A stretch of 64,000 nucleotides of DNA from Streptococcus oralis (GTDB lineage Bacteria > Bacillota > Bacilli > Lactobacillales > Streptococcaceae), in contig NZ_KQ969038.1 in assembly GCF_001578705.1 (NCBI RefSeq), forward strand, positions 162,092 through 226,091, read 5' to 3'. The first letter of the stretch is position 1. Each line of letters begins with the position of its first letter. Below are positions 1-9,158 of the stretch, one piece after another. Position numbers and translations under genes: made by a program. The notes below the pieces were generated by a model. That model was given only the letters and a program-made list of their open reading frames with translations. It ran no database searches and was not told where the DNA came from.

Positions 1-371
<371 letters not shown>

Positions 372-453
372 TCACCACATTATTTCTCTATTTTACCATA
401 AAAAGAAAAAGATGGATACGCTAGCATTTATCTTTTCCAAGTAAGGAAATGGT

Positions 454-1161
454 TTAGAAAGGCAAGCCTACATTTCGACTAATCAAAACCAGTAAAGCCA
501 GCAAACAAAAGGCAATACCATTGACAATCATATGAAGCAAGATCGACATCTCTAAGCGTTCTGTTCTGTAAGCTGTCCAAGTTAAAACTGTCGACATTCC
601 TCCATAGATAAGGAGAGAAGGCATATTGGTCGGTGTGTGGAGCAAGGCAAAGACGACTGCACCTACAAGATAACCCAACTTCTCCTTCCCACGGAAGATC
701 TTTTTAGGGATAATTCCACGACACAATATTTCCTCACAAATGGGAGCAATCAGAACCAGTAAGAAAAAACTGGAAATCAGCGAGCTATTCTGAACCAGAT
801 TATTAATAGTTGATTGGTTGCTGGTCGTAGATTCATTCATCAGACGAAGCAAGGCAGAGCCGAATAAGTTACTTGTGAAAATAACCAAATAACTCAAAAC
901 CAAGCGGGCTAGATCTTTTGCCTTGAAAAAAGAAAGATTGAAGGTCGCAATCTCTGTTTTTCGCGCACTAAAGATAAAAACAGTTAGAATAGCAACCGAC
1001 AGCAAAGCCACCAAGAGTCCTGACTGGAGGAGTGGGAATTGTCTAGCAGATAAAAGGGCAGATAAAATTAAAGGAAGTTGGGATAACACCAATCCTATTA
1101 AAAAAATCAACACCCATATTCCTCTATCCAGAATTTCTTGCCAGATACCTTTTTTCTTCAT
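454..1161 (-). CDS. CPBP family intramembrane metalloprotease
   Basis: A 235-residue polytopic membrane protein of the CPBP (CAAX protease / bacteriocin-processing, Abi) family, which cuts or binds substrates within the membrane. The three conserved motifs are present in the C-terminal half: the EExxxR box as CEEILCRG, an Fxxx-H box ending LLHTP, and the HxxxN box in LLHMIVNG. Several hydrophobic helices precede and separate them. The ATG follows AAGGAGGT. It lies just after the purine permease on the same strand, with a terminator hairpin in its leader. The substrate is unknown; relatives handle bacteriocin immunity or protein maturation. Confidence 0.85.
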   Translation of the reverse strand: MKKKGIWQEILDRGIWVLIFLIGLVLSQLPLILSALLSARQFPLLQSGLLVALLSVAILTVFIFSARKTEIATFNLSFFKAKDLARLVLSYLVIFTSNLFGSALLRLMNESTTSNQSTINNLVQNSSLISSFFLLVLIAPICEEILCRGIIPKKIFRGKEKLGYLVGAVVFALLHTPTNMPSLLIYGGMSTVLTWTAYRTERLEMSILLHMIVNGIAFCLLALLVLISRNVGLPF

Positions 1162-1180
1162 GATGTACCTCCTTATAATA

Positions 1181-1204
1181 AAAAGGGGAGACTCCCCTTT
1201 TTCT
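1181..1204 (-). terminator. Terminator hairpin after the purine permease
   Basis: A perfect AAAAGGGGAG/CTCCCCTTTT type inverted repeat with T runs on both sides lies between the permease stop and the CPBP start. A TATAAT (minus strand, 1205-1210) sits just upstream, so transcripts for the CPBP gene may start immediately before or within this hairpin. Confidence 0.75.
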
Positions 1205-1221
1205 ATTATACCATTTATAGC

Positions 1222-2640
1222 TTATAGCGCCATGCTGATATAGTTCAGGATAAACAAGGCATCCAAAATCCAAATCATCACGTGCACATCCTTGGCTTGA
1301 CCTTTGACAACTTTTGTCAAGGTATAAGTCAAGAAACCAACAGCAATACCTTGTGTGATAGAGTAGCTGAATCCCATAAAGATAGATGTGAAGAAGGCAG
1401 GAACCGCTTCAGCCATATCATCCCAAGGAATGTTTTTCAAGTTAGAAAGCATCATGATTCCGACGATGATCAAAATTGGCGCTGTTGCAGCTGTCGGAAC
1501 AATCGCTAGAAGTGGGCTAAAGAAGCTAGAGAGAGCAAAACAGATCGCAACAACTAGGGCCGTCAAACCAGTACGTCCACCAGCACCGATACCCGCCGCA
1601 GACTCGACATAGGTCGTAACGTTTGAAGTACCTGCAATGGCACCTACTGAAGTCGCCACCAAGTCAGAGTAAAGAGCCTTATCCAATTTAACTGACTCAT
1701 GATTTTCCCCACTTGTCGCAACAATACCAACTTTTTCACCAGTACCGATAAGAGTACCAATTGTATCAAAAATATCCGTTAGTGAGAAGGCAAGAATAGC
1801 CATCAAGGTTTCCGGTAAACGTGAAGTGTTTGAAATCAAAGATCCTAAACCTTCTGAGCCCAGAGCGGCACCAAACAAAGTCCCAAGGTCATTAACTGCT
1901 GATGAAAGATTGTTGCTAGCGAAGTCAATCCCTGATAATTTCACAACACCAACAGCAATGGCAAGCACAGTCGTTGTTAAAATAGAAAGAATAATTCCAC
2001 CTTTGATGCCTTTAACAACAAAGAAGATGGTAATAGCCAGACCAGCAAGAGCCACCAATACTGCTGGAGTATTGAAGTCTACCAATCCTGGAACGGCTGC
2101 TGAGTTTGCAGTAAGTGCAGCTTGAGCCTTGTCTGCTCCTTCACCTGCTACAGTATAAGTACCTGGGTCAATTGAGAATTTCAAGAGACCAGCATTCTTA
2201 ATCCCAACATAGGCAAGGAAAACACCAATACCAGCGGAAATAGCTGAACGAAGTGTTGTAGGAATAGATTCGATGATCATTTTACGAACATTTGTCAAGG
2301 TAATAATCAGTGAAATAATTCCACAAATGAAGACCATACCAAGAGCTTCTTTCCAAGTATAGCCCATCCCAAACACAACTGTAAATGTGAAGAAGGCATT
2401 GAGTCCCATACCTGGTGCTTGTGCATATGGCAAATTAGCATAGAAAGCCATCATCAAAGTACCAACTACAGAACCGATAATTGTTGCCAAGAACACACCT
2501 TGAACAGGCATCCCTGTTTGTGAAAGCATTTGAGGGTTTACAAAGAGAATATAACTCATTGCAAAGAATGTTGTTAAACCAGCAAGCACCTCTGTACGGA
2601 CATCTGTCCCGTGCTCTTTTAGTTTAAATAGTTTGTCCAT
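1222..2640 (-). CDS. NCS2 family purine (guanine/hypoxanthine/adenine) permease
   Basis: Proton-coupled nucleobase importer of the NCS2/AzgA-like branch, about 472 residues with 12-14 hydrophobic segments. The N-terminal FKLKEHGTDVRTEVLAG and the following FFAMSYILFVNP are characteristic of the PbuG/PbuO/AzgA group, as are APGMGLNAFF and the central motif SLTDIFDTIGTLIG. I chose the ATG at 2640 (MDKLFKL) because AAGGAG sits 6-7 nt upstream; a longer in-frame reading to 2694 lacks a good ribosome site. A TTGAAA-17-TATAAT promoter lies just upstream and leaves a leader of about 30 nt, too short for a purine riboswitch. Confidence 0.9.
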   Translation of the reverse strand: MDKLFKLKEHGTDVRTEVLAGLTTFFAMSYILFVNPQMLSQTGMPVQGVFLATIIGSVVGTLMMAFYANLPYAQAPGMGLNAFFTFTVVFGMGYTWKEALGMVFICGIISLIITLTNVRKMIIESIPTTLRSAISAGIGVFLAYVGIKNAGLLKFSIDPGTYTVAGEGADKAQAALTANSAAVPGLVDFNTPAVLVALAGLAITIFFVVKGIKGGIILSILTTTVLAIAVGVVKLSGIDFASNNLSSAVNDLGTLFGAALGSEGLGSLISNTSRLPETLMAILAFSLTDIFDTIGTLIGTGEKVGIVATSGENHESVKLDKALYSDLVATSVGAIAGTSNVTTYVESAAGIGAGGRTGLTALVVAICFALSSFFSPLLAIVPTAATAPILIIVGIMMLSNLKNIPWDDMAEAVPAFFTSIFMGFSYSITQGIAVGFLTYTLTKVVKGQAKDVHVMIWILDALFILNYISMAL

Positions 2641-2677
2641 GTTTAATCTCCTTTTGTTTTTTACGAACAATGAGAGT

Positions 2678-2706
2678 ATTATATCATTTATCATTCACCT
2701 TTTCAA
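2678..2706 (-). promoter_or_regulatory. Sigma-70 type promoter of the purine permease
   Basis: On the minus strand TTGAAA (2701-2706) and TATAAT (2678-2683) are separated by 17 nt, with the start codon about 30 nt beyond the likely transcription start. Confidence 0.75.
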
Positions 2707-2778
2707 TATGTTTGTTTGATTTATTTAACAAAATGAAATTTCTATTTTTGTTTTGAGCCTGTTTTTCTTCTTTCTTTT

Positions 2779-2787
2779 TGATATAAT
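2779..2787 (+). promoter_or_regulatory. Extended -10 promoter of the HAD hydrolase
   Basis: TGaTATAAT on the plus strand, about 38 nt before the HAD start codon; no clear -35 is visible, as is common with extended -10 promoters in streptococci. Confidence 0.6.
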
Positions 2788-2825
2788 AGTAGACATCTTA
2801 TCTGGAATGTACTAGGAAGGTTTAT

Positions 2826-3638
2826 ATGACTAAAAAAATTATCGCAGTCGATTTGGACGGAACCCTGCTCAACTCAGAGAGTAAGATTTCAGATTTTACT
2901 CGAAACACAATTAAACGAATTGCTGAAAAAGGCCACCATGTCATCATCACTACTGGGCGCCCTTACCGTATGGCAAAAGAATTTTATCAGGAACTAGAGT
3001 TGCACACACCTATGATCAACTTCAATGGTTCCCTTACCCATCTACCTGGGCAGACTTGGGAACACGAAAAGTGCTTGACCTTGGACAAAAAATACCTCTT
3101 AGACATGGTCAAACGCAAAGAGGATATCCAAGCCGACTTTATTGCAGGAGAATACCGCAAGAAATTTTATATCACGGCTCCTAATGAAGAAATTGCCAAT
3201 CCCAAACTTTTTGGTGTAGAAAATTTCCAACCAGAAAATCAATTCAAATCTGAATTGGTGACCAAGGACCCTAACTGTATCCTCTTGCAAACAAGAGTCG
3301 ATGATAAATACGCGCTAGCAGATGAGATGAATCGTTTTTACCAACACCAACTAGCAATCAATACCTGGGGAGGCCCTCTCAACATTCTCGAATGTACACC
3401 AAAAGGGGTCAACAAAGCCTTTGCCTTAGAATACTTGCTCAATGTTATGAACCGTGACAAAAAAGACCTGATTGCCTTTGGAGATGAACACAATGACACC
3501 GAAATGTTGGCATTTGCAGGCAAGGGATATGCTATGAAGAATGCCAATCCCGATTTGCTACCATATGCTGATGAGCAACTCTCTCTGACAAACGATGAAG
3601 ATGGTGTTGCCCATACCCTACAAGATTTGTTCCTATGA
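2826..3638 (+). CDS. Cof-type HAD superfamily phosphatase
   Basis: A 270-residue cytoplasmic sugar-phosphate/nucleotide-type phosphatase of HAD subfamily IIB (Cof). Motif I is AVDLDGTLLNS at residues 7-17 with nucleophile and acid/base aspartates. Motif II is the ITTGRP around residue 43. Motif III/IV is the C-terminal KGVNKAFALEYLL with AFGDEHNDTEMLAFAG. The cap domain lies between motifs II and III. Substrate cannot be told from sequence; relatives act on phosphorylated sugars or flavin and pyridoxal phosphates. It is transcribed alone, between an extended -10 promoter and its own terminator. Confidence 0.9.
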   Translation: MTKKIIAVDLDGTLLNSESKISDFTRNTIKRIAEKGHHVIITTGRPYRMAKEFYQELELHTPMINFNGSLTHLPGQTWEHEKCLTLDKKYLLDMVKRKEDIQADFIAGEYRKKFYITAPNEEIANPKLFGVENFQPENQFKSELVTKDPNCILLQTRVDDKYALADEMNRFYQHQLAINTWGGPLNILECTPKGVNKAFALEYLLNVMNRDKKDLIAFGDEHNDTEMLAFAGKGYAMKNANPDLLPYADEQLSLTNDEDGVAHTLQDLFL

Positions 3639-3643
3639 CACTC

Positions 3644-3671
3644 AAAAAGTTAGCTTGTGCTAGCTTTTTTG
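3644..3671 (+). terminator. Terminator of the HAD hydrolase
   Basis: AGTTAGC-TTGT-GCTAGCT stem followed by a T6 run directly after the stop codon. Confidence 0.75.
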
Positions 3672-3822
3672 ATTTTCACAATTTTTCAATTAATCGGCCT
3701 ATTTTCATTTTTTTATATTAAATTACTCCCTTATCTTTTTAAACATTTCTACAAAAGGTTTATATATTAACATTTTGTAAGCGAGTTTTCATTGAAAACC
3801 AATACATATTTATAAGAAATGG

Positions 3823-3851
3823 TTGATTTTTGTTTGAAAACGGTTTATACT
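3823..3851 (+). promoter_or_regulatory. manLMN promoter
   Basis: TTGATT (3823-3828), 17 nt, TATACT (3846-3851). Expected transcription start is near 3858, giving a leader of about 57 nt before manL. Confidence 0.75.
3833..3850 (+). promoter_or_regulatory. cre-like site (CcpA) inside the manL promoter
   Basis: A near match to the catabolite-response element, TGAAAACGGTTT core with the central CG and flanking A/T, although the last CA of the consensus is missing. It sits between the -35 and the -10, where bound CcpA would block polymerase. Confidence 0.5.
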
Positions 3852-3861
3852 TAAAGTTAGG

Positions 3862-3878
3862 CTTAAAGTTTTCTTAAA
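3862..3878 (+). promoter_or_regulatory. CiaR-like direct repeat downstream of the manL transcription start
   Basis: CTTAAA (3862-3867), 5 nt, CTTAAA (3873-3878) is the reverse orientation of the CiaR box TTTAAG-N5-TTTAAG. A third CTTAAA lies at 3850-3855. The site lies just after the expected transcription start, a position that fits repression; manLMN is known as a CiaR-repressed operon in S. pneumoniae. Confidence 0.65.
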
Positions 3879-3914
3879 CAAATAGTCAAACATTTTAAAG
3901 GAGGAATGACAATA

Positions 3915-4904
3915 ATGAGTATCGGAATCATTATTGCGAGCCACGGCGAATTTGCTGCGGGTATTCATCAGTCCGGATCTATGATCTTTGGTGAACAAGA
4001 GAAGGTTCAAGTTGTAACCTTTATGCCAAACGAAGGTCCTGATGATTTATACGCTAAGATCAATAACGCTGTTGCTGCATTTGACGCAGAAGATGAGGTT
4101 CTAGTATTGGCTGACCTTTGGAGTGGATCTCCATTCAACCAAGCTAGCCGCGTGATGGGAGAAAATCCAGAACGTAAATTTGCCATCATCACAGGACTGA
4201 ACTTGCCGATGTTGATCCAAGCCTACACAGAGCGCCTTATGGACGCTACTGCAGGTGTGGAAAAAGTCGCTGCGAACATCATTAAAGAAGCCAAAGATGG
4301 CATCAAGGCTCTTCCAGAAGAGCTTAACCCAGTTGAGGAAGTTGCAACTGCTGCAGCTGCTCCTGCTGCCCAAGCTGCTATTCCAGAAGGAACTGTTATC
4401 GGTGACGGTAAACTGAAGATCAACCTTGCTCGTCTAGACACTCGTCTCCTTCACGGTCAGGTTGCCACTGCTTGGACACCAGATTCAAAAGCAGATCGTA
4501 TCATCGTTGCTTCAGACAATGTCGCAAACGACGATTTGCGTAAAGAATTGATCAAACAAGCAGCTCCAAACGGAGTAAAAGCCAACGTTGTTCCAATTCA
4601 AAAATTGATCGACGTTGCAAAAGACCCACGTTTCGGTGACACTCATGCCCTTATCTTGTTTGAAACTCCACAAGATGCACTTCGTGCAATCGAAGGTGGC
4701 GTGCCAATCAAAACCCTTAACGTTGGTTCTATGGCTCACTCAACAGGTAAAACAATGATTAACAACGTTTTGTCTATGGACAAAGACGATGTTGCAACCT
4801 TTGAAAAAATGCGTGACCTCGGTGTTGAATTTGACGTACGTAAAGTACCAAACGACACGAAAAAAGATTTGTTTGACTTGATTAACAAAGCAAACGTTCA
4901 ATAA
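3915..4904 (+). CDS. manL: Mannose/glucose PTS component IIAB (EIIAB-Man)
   Basis: Cytoplasmic fused IIA-IIB subunit of the mannose-family PTS, which takes phosphate from HPr on IIA and passes it to IIB and then to incoming glucose, mannose or glucosamine. IIA covers about residues 1-135 with the phospho-His in [12 protein letters not shown] (His10). An Ala/Pro-rich linker follows at about 147-162. IIB starts at about 170 with [17 protein letters not shown] carrying its phospho-His. I chose the ATG at 3915 rather than 3906 because AAAGGAGGA lies 9-10 nt before it and would abut the earlier one. First gene of manLMN, the main glucose PTS of streptococci and a regulator of carbon repression. 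Confidence 0.95.
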   Translation: MSIGIIIASHGEFAAGIHQSGSMIFGEQEKVQVVTFMPNEGPDDLYAKINNAVAAFDAEDEVLVLADLWSGSPFNQASRVMGENPERKFAIITGLNLPMLIQAYTERLMDATAGVEKVAANIIKEAKDGIKALPEELNPVEEVATAAAAPAAQAAIPEGTVIGDGKLKINLARLDTRLLHGQVATAWTPDSKADRIIVASDNVANDDLRKELIKQAAPNGVKANVVPIQKLIDVAKDPRFGDTHALILFETPQDALRAIEGGVPIKTLNVGSMAHSTGKTMINNVLSMDKDDVATFEKMRDLGVEFDVRKVPNDTKKDLFDLINKANVQ

Positions 4905-4943
4905 TTTTAATCTGTTTCTATCATTTTTGAAAACAGGATTAAA
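4905..4943 (+). other. Intercistronic stem-loop between manL and manM
   Basis: TTTAATC-TGTTT pairs with AAACA-GATTAAA across a loop of about 12 nt, immediately after the manL stop. There is no T run, so it is more likely an RNA-processing or stability hairpin allowing different manL and manMN levels than a full terminator. Confidence 0.5.
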
Positions 4944-4979
4944 TACTTTATTAAAACTAAATAGAAAAGGAATAAAACC

Positions 4980-5792
4980 ATGTCAGATATTTCAATCATT
5001 TCTGCTATCTTGGTTGTAGTTGTTGCCTTCCTTGCAGGTCTTGAAGGTATCCTCGACCAATTCCAATTCCATCAACCAATCGTCGCATGTACCCTTATCG
5101 GACTTGCAACTGGTAACCTCGAAGCAGGTGTTATGCTTGGTGGATCTCTTCAAATGATCGCCCTCGGTTGGGCAAACATCGGAGCTGCTGTAGCTCCTGA
5201 CGCTGCTCTTGCATCTGTTGCCGCAGCGATCATCTTGATTAAAGGTGGTAACTTTACTACTGAAGGTATCGCCGTTGCAACTGCAACAGCTATCCCTCTT
5301 GCCGTAGCTGGACTTTTCTTGACTATGATTGTTCGTACAATCTCAGTTGGTTTGGTTCACACTGCTGATGCTGCTGCTAAAGACGGAAATATTGCGGCTG
5401 TTGAACGTGCTCACTTTATCGCCCTTCTTCTTCAAGGTCTTCGTATTGCAATCCCTGCTGCATTCCTTATCGCTATCCCAGCTTCTGCCGTTCAAGATGC
5501 TCTTAAATTGATGCCAGACTGGTTGAATGGTGGTATGGCTGTTGGTGGTGCTATGGTCGTTGCCGTTGGTTACGCTATGGTTATCAACATGATGGCGACT
5601 CGTGAAGTATGGCCATTCTTCGCTATTGGTTTCGCTCTTGCAGCGATTTCACAATTGACTTTGATTGCCCTTGGTGTCATCGGTGTTGCCCTTGCCTTCA
5701 TCTACCTTAATCTTTCAAAACAAGGTGGAAACGGTGGCGGCGGAGCTGCAACTTCTAACGACCCAATCGGTGATATCCTAGAAGACTACTAG
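4980..5792 (+). CDS. manM: Mannose/glucose PTS component IIC
   Basis: Integral membrane channel subunit of the mannose-family PTS, 270 residues and strongly hydrophobic throughout. It shows the family stretches GLATGNLEAGVMLGGSLQ near residue 40 and the Ala/Gly-rich IIC helices, ending with a Gly-rich cytoplasmic tail. It forms the sugar-translocating complex with IID. Translation starts after AAAAGGA. It follows manL by 75 bp with a stem-loop between, and precedes manN by 14 bp, so all three are one operon. Mannose-family IIC/IID are also receptors for class IIa bacteriocins in other lactic bacteria. Confidence 0.95.
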   Translation: MSDISIISAILVVVVAFLAGLEGILDQFQFHQPIVACTLIGLATGNLEAGVMLGGSLQMIALGWANIGAAVAPDAALASVAAAIILIKGGNFTTEGIAVATATAIPLAVAGLFLTMIVRTISVGLVHTADAAAKDGNIAAVERAHFIALLLQGLRIAIPAAFLIAIPASAVQDALKLMPDWLNGGMAVGGAMVVAVGYAMVINMMATREVWPFFAIGFALAAISQLTLIALGVIGVALAFIYLNLSKQGGNGGGGAATSNDPIGDILEDY

Positions 5793-5806
5793 AAAGGGGA
5801 ACAATC

Positions 5807-6718
5807 ATGGCTGAAAAAATTCAATTATCAAAATCAGATCGTCAAAAAGTTTGGTGGCGTTCACAATTCCTTCAAGGTTCTTGGAACTACGAACGTATGC
5901 AAAACTTGGGTTGGGCTTACTCATTGATCCCAGCTATCAAAAAATTGTACACTACTAAAGAAGACCAAGCTGCTGCTCTTGAGCGCCACCTTGAGTTCTT
6001 CAACACTCACCCATACGTAGCCGCTCCAATCATGGGGGTTACTCTTGCACTTGAAGAAGAGCGCGCTAACGGTGTTGAAATCGACGACGCAGCTATCCAA
6101 GGGGTTAAGATCGGTATGATGGGACCTCTTGCTGGTATCGGTGACCCAGTATTCTGGTTTACAGTTCGTCCTATCCTTGGAGCCCTTGGTGCATCACTTG
6201 CTGCATCTGGTAACATTGTTGGCCCACTTCTCTTCTTCTTTGGATGGAATGCTATCCGTATGGCCTTCCTATGGTATACACAAGAGTTCGGTTACAAAGC
6301 TGGATCTGAAATCACTAAAGACATGTCTGGTGGTATCTTGAAAGACATCACTAAAGGAGCTTCTATCCTCGGTATGTTCATCCTTGCCGTTCTTGTACAA
6401 CGTTGGGTGTCTATCAACTTTACTGTGAACCTTCCAGGTAAACAATTGGCAGAAGGTGCTTACATCAACTTCCCAGAAGGTCCTGTATCAGGTGCTGAAT
6501 TGAAAGGTATCCTTGGTCAAGCACTTGGTGGATTGAGCTTAGATAAGATTCAACCACAAACTCTTCAAGGCCAGTTGAACTCATTGATCCCAGGATTGAT
6601 GGGACTTCTCCTTACTTTCCTTTGCATGTGGTTGCTTAAGAAAAAAGTATCACCAATCGCAATCATCCTTGCTCTCTTTGCAGTAGGTATTGCAGCTCGT
6701 TTCTTCGGTATCATGTAA
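5807..6718 (+). CDS. manN: Mannose/glucose PTS component IID
   Basis: Membrane IID subunit, 303 residues, partner of ManM in the sugar-translocating complex. The N-terminal half is amphipathic and cytoplasmic, with WWRSQFLQGSWNYERMQNLG and the conserved HLEFFNTHPY at about 62-71, followed by MMGPLAGIGDP near residue 105. Transmembrane helices occupy the C-terminal half and the protein ends in a last membrane helix. An AGAAAGGGGA ribosome site precedes the ATG. Last gene of manLMN, followed by a strong terminator. Confidence 0.95.
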   Translation: MAEKIQLSKSDRQKVWWRSQFLQGSWNYERMQNLGWAYSLIPAIKKLYTTKEDQAAALERHLEFFNTHPYVAAPIMGVTLALEEERANGVEIDDAAIQGVKIGMMGPLAGIGDPVFWFTVRPILGALGASLAASGNIVGPLLFFFGWNAIRMAFLWYTQEFGYKAGSEITKDMSGGILKDITKGASILGMFILAVLVQRWVSINFTVNLPGKQLAEGAYINFPEGPVSGAELKGILGQALGGLSLDKIQPQTLQGQLNSLIPGLMGLLLTFLCMWLLKKKVSPIAIILALFAVGIAARFFGIM

Positions 6719-6736
6719 ACCATCGAGAATATAAAT

Positions 6737-6770
6737 AAAAAAGAATCAGGATTAAGTCTTGATTCTTTTT
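6737..6770 (+). terminator. manLMN terminator
   Basis: AAAAAGAATCA and TGATTCTTTTT form an 11-bp stem with an 11-nt loop and a trailing T run. Confidence 0.85.
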
Positions 6771-6792
6771 GTGTATCAACTTTTTCTCTTAG

Positions 6793-9003
6793 TCAGATAA
6801 TGCAAGCCCCAATCACTACTGCTAGGATGGCAACATAGAGCATTTGAGTGGTTTCTAGAGGCACGAAAGCTCCTTGCAGGATAAAGGTATTGACAAGTAC
6901 GCCAACAAGGGCTGCAAGGCTCAAAAACGTGAGCAAGAGCAACTTGTATCGATTCAAAGGCAGACTAACCTTGGCAACCAGACATAGACCATTGATCAAA
7001 GCAAGGAGGAAGCAAATAAATTTGACCTGACTCGGGACAGTGATAAAGAAGTTAGTCAGGAGAACACTAGTAACCAGAATGCCTCCACCAATCGCAGCAT
7101 TGGTCAAAATATCTCGCATAAAATGTGTGCTGACCTTTTCTTTATTGGACTCAAAAGTTAGGAAGAAGGATGGAATCCCAATCGTAATTGCTGAAATAAT
7201 CGTGAACTGAATGGGGATAAAGGCAAATTCCAAACCAAATACCACACTCAAAATGGCAAAAACGATGGAGAAGAAGGTCTTTGTTAGAAAGAGAGAGGCT
7301 ACCTTTTGGATGTTATTGATGACACGGCGACCTTCCATCAAGATATCATAAAATACCGCAAAATCATCTGTCAGGAAAACAATATTGGATACACTTTTAG
7401 CTGCGCTGGTAGCACCATTCATAGCAAAACTGATATCTGCTTTCTTGAGAGCCAGAACATCATTGACCCCATCACCACTCATGGCAACGGTCTTGCCAGC
7501 ATTTTGCAAAACGGTCACCATCTTCTGTTTCTGTTCAGGTGTAACGCGTCCAAAGATATCATGTTCCAAGACCACTCTTTCAAAGTCATCATCGCTCACC
7601 TTGGTCATATCAATCGTCCGCGCTTCCTCCTTAAAACCTGCTTTACGAGCCACCCCATATACAGCCACATGATTATCACCACTGATAATCTTCACTTCAA
7701 CACCTTGAGATTCGAAATAGTCAAAGGTTTCCTTGGTATTATCCTTAATCTCATCTGATAGAACGACGTGTCCTAGTAGTTCCATATTGGCTGGACTTGT
7801 AATCTGGTCCTTGCTATGAGCAAGCGATAAGATTCGAAAACCTTGCTGTTTTAGATTTTCATAGTAAGGATCCACCGCTTGGGTGAAGCCGAGAAACTCA
7901 TAAGCCCCGAAGAAATAGGTCCCACCGTCTTTTACTTGGACAAAGGAATACTTGTTTTTGCTTGAAAAGGCACCAACTTCTTGAACTTCCCACTTTTTCT
8001 CACACGTTAAGTAAGTCTTCAAAGCTCGTGAGGTTGCATTTTCATCCTCAAAATAAGCTAGATAAGAAGACAGTTTCTCTGCTAGCTTATCATCTATTTC
8101 TTGGACCTTCATATTACCAGTCGTGATGGTTCCTGTCTTATCAAAACAAAGAACATCTACTCGCGCCAAGGTCTCTACACAGTATAGCTCCTGCACTAGA
8201 ACCTTCTTTTTGGCCAGCTTCATGGCCGCTACTGCAAGGGAGACACTGACCAGGAGAATCAAACCCTCTGGAATCATGCCAACCAAGGCACCTGAACTTC
8301 CTAAAACAATCTCAACATAAGACCGTCCTAGACTAAAACCTCTGACATAGAGGAGAATCGCAACTGGCACCAGCAAGATGGAAACGATTTTTAAAATCTT
8401 ATCCATGTAATCGCGCAGTTGAGAAGGGTATTTTTTGAATTCCTTGCTGGATTTTGCGAGTTTGTTAATATAGCTATCGGGCCCCACAGCTGTCGCCGTG
8501 ACCAGACACGTGCCACTGACGACATTGCTTCCGCTCATCAGCTGGTCACCAACGGTTTTAAAGACCGAATCACTCTCACCCGTCAGCAAGGACTCATCAA
8601 CTTCAATATTCCCTTCAAGGACTTCTGCATCGACAGGCACCTGATCACCTAGATTGAGATGCAGATACTCCCCTAGAACGATGTCTTCTGGATCAATCTC
8701 GATCGTTTGACCATCTCGGTTGACTCTGTACTTACTTTTACCAAGCAAACTTAGCTTTTCTAAGGCATTTTTTGAACGCACTTCTTGGAAAATCCCAATG
8801 GCTGTATTGATAGCAATCACACCTAAAAAGAGCATGTTCTCAAATCGCAAGGTTGTGGCTACCAGAACTGCCAGAGTCAAGTTCATGGCATTAAAAAAGG
8901 TGAAGATATTTGAAACGACGATTTCCTTGGTTGTTTTATAAGGTTTAATATCGCTGATGTTTCGTTGACGATTCTTGATGTCTTGGCTACTTAAATACTT
9001 CAT
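6793..9003 (-). CDS. P-type cation-transporting ATPase (E1-E2)
   Basis: ATP-driven cation pump of about 736 residues. In order it has paired N-terminal membrane helices, the actuator domain with DESLLTGES, the M4 helix motif IPEGL within GALVGMIPEGLILL, the phosphorylation site CFDKTGTITTGN, the hinge motif AMSGDGVNDVLALKKADI, and a C-terminal set of membrane helices. The PEGL sequence groups it with calcium/magnesium/monovalent cation pumps rather than heavy-metal ATPases, and there is no N-terminal metal-binding domain. The true ion is not evident. I chose the ATG at 9003 (MKYLSSQ) with GGAG 6 nt upstream over a reading extended to 9060. It is convergent with manLMN. Confidence 0.88.
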   Translation of the reverse strand: MKYLSSQDIKNRQRNISDIKPYKTTKEIVVSNIFTFFNAMNLTLAVLVATTLRFENMLFLGVIAINTAIGIFQEVRSKNALEKLSLLGKSKYRVNRDGQTIEIDPEDIVLGEYLHLNLGDQVPVDAEVLEGNIEVDESLLTGESDSVFKTVGDQLMSGSNVVSGTCLVTATAVGPDSYINKLAKSSKEFKKYPSQLRDYMDKILKIVSILLVPVAILLYVRGFSLGRSYVEIVLGSSGALVGMIPEGLILLVSVSLAVAAMKLAKKKVLVQELYCVETLARVDVLCFDKTGTITTGNMKVQEIDDKLAEKLSSYLAYFEDENATSRALKTYLTCEKKWEVQEVGAFSSKNKYSFVQVKDGGTYFFGAYEFLGFTQAVDPYYENLKQQGFRILSLAHSKDQITSPANMELLGHVVLSDEIKDNTKETFDYFESQGVEVKIISGDNHVAVYGVARKAGFKEEARTIDMTKVSDDDFERVVLEHDIFGRVTPEQKQKMVTVLQNAGKTVAMSGDGVNDVLALKKADISFAMNGATSAAKSVSNIVFLTDDFAVFYDILMEGRRVINNIQKVASLFLTKTFFSIVFAILSVVFGLEFAFIPIQFTIISAITIGIPSFFLTFESNKEKVSTHFMRDILTNAAIGGGILVTSVLLTNFFITVPSQVKFICFLLALINGLCLVAKVSLPLNRYKLLLLTFLSLAALVGVLVNTFILQGAFVPLETTQMLYVAILAVVIGACII

Positions 9004-9117
9004 TTCTACTCCGATATCCTTTTGTACTACTATAGTAACACATATCTTTTTCTCTGTCACTTAAAGACTCAGGATGCTTGGTAAACATCGTCTGTTACCA
9101 CTTTAAGAACTTATTTG

Positions 9118-9147
9118 AAAAAAAGGTTAGGATTTCCCTAACCTCTT
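9118..9147 (-). terminator. pepC terminator
   Basis: GAGGTTAGG and CCTAACC-type arms around a short loop with a T7 run on the minus strand, just after the pepC stop. Confidence 0.85.
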
Positions 9148-9158
9148 TTCTTTATACT

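Noticed and set aside
923-1243. Plus-strand ORF of 106 codons
   Set aside because: Antisense of the CPBP protease gene, basic and low complexity.
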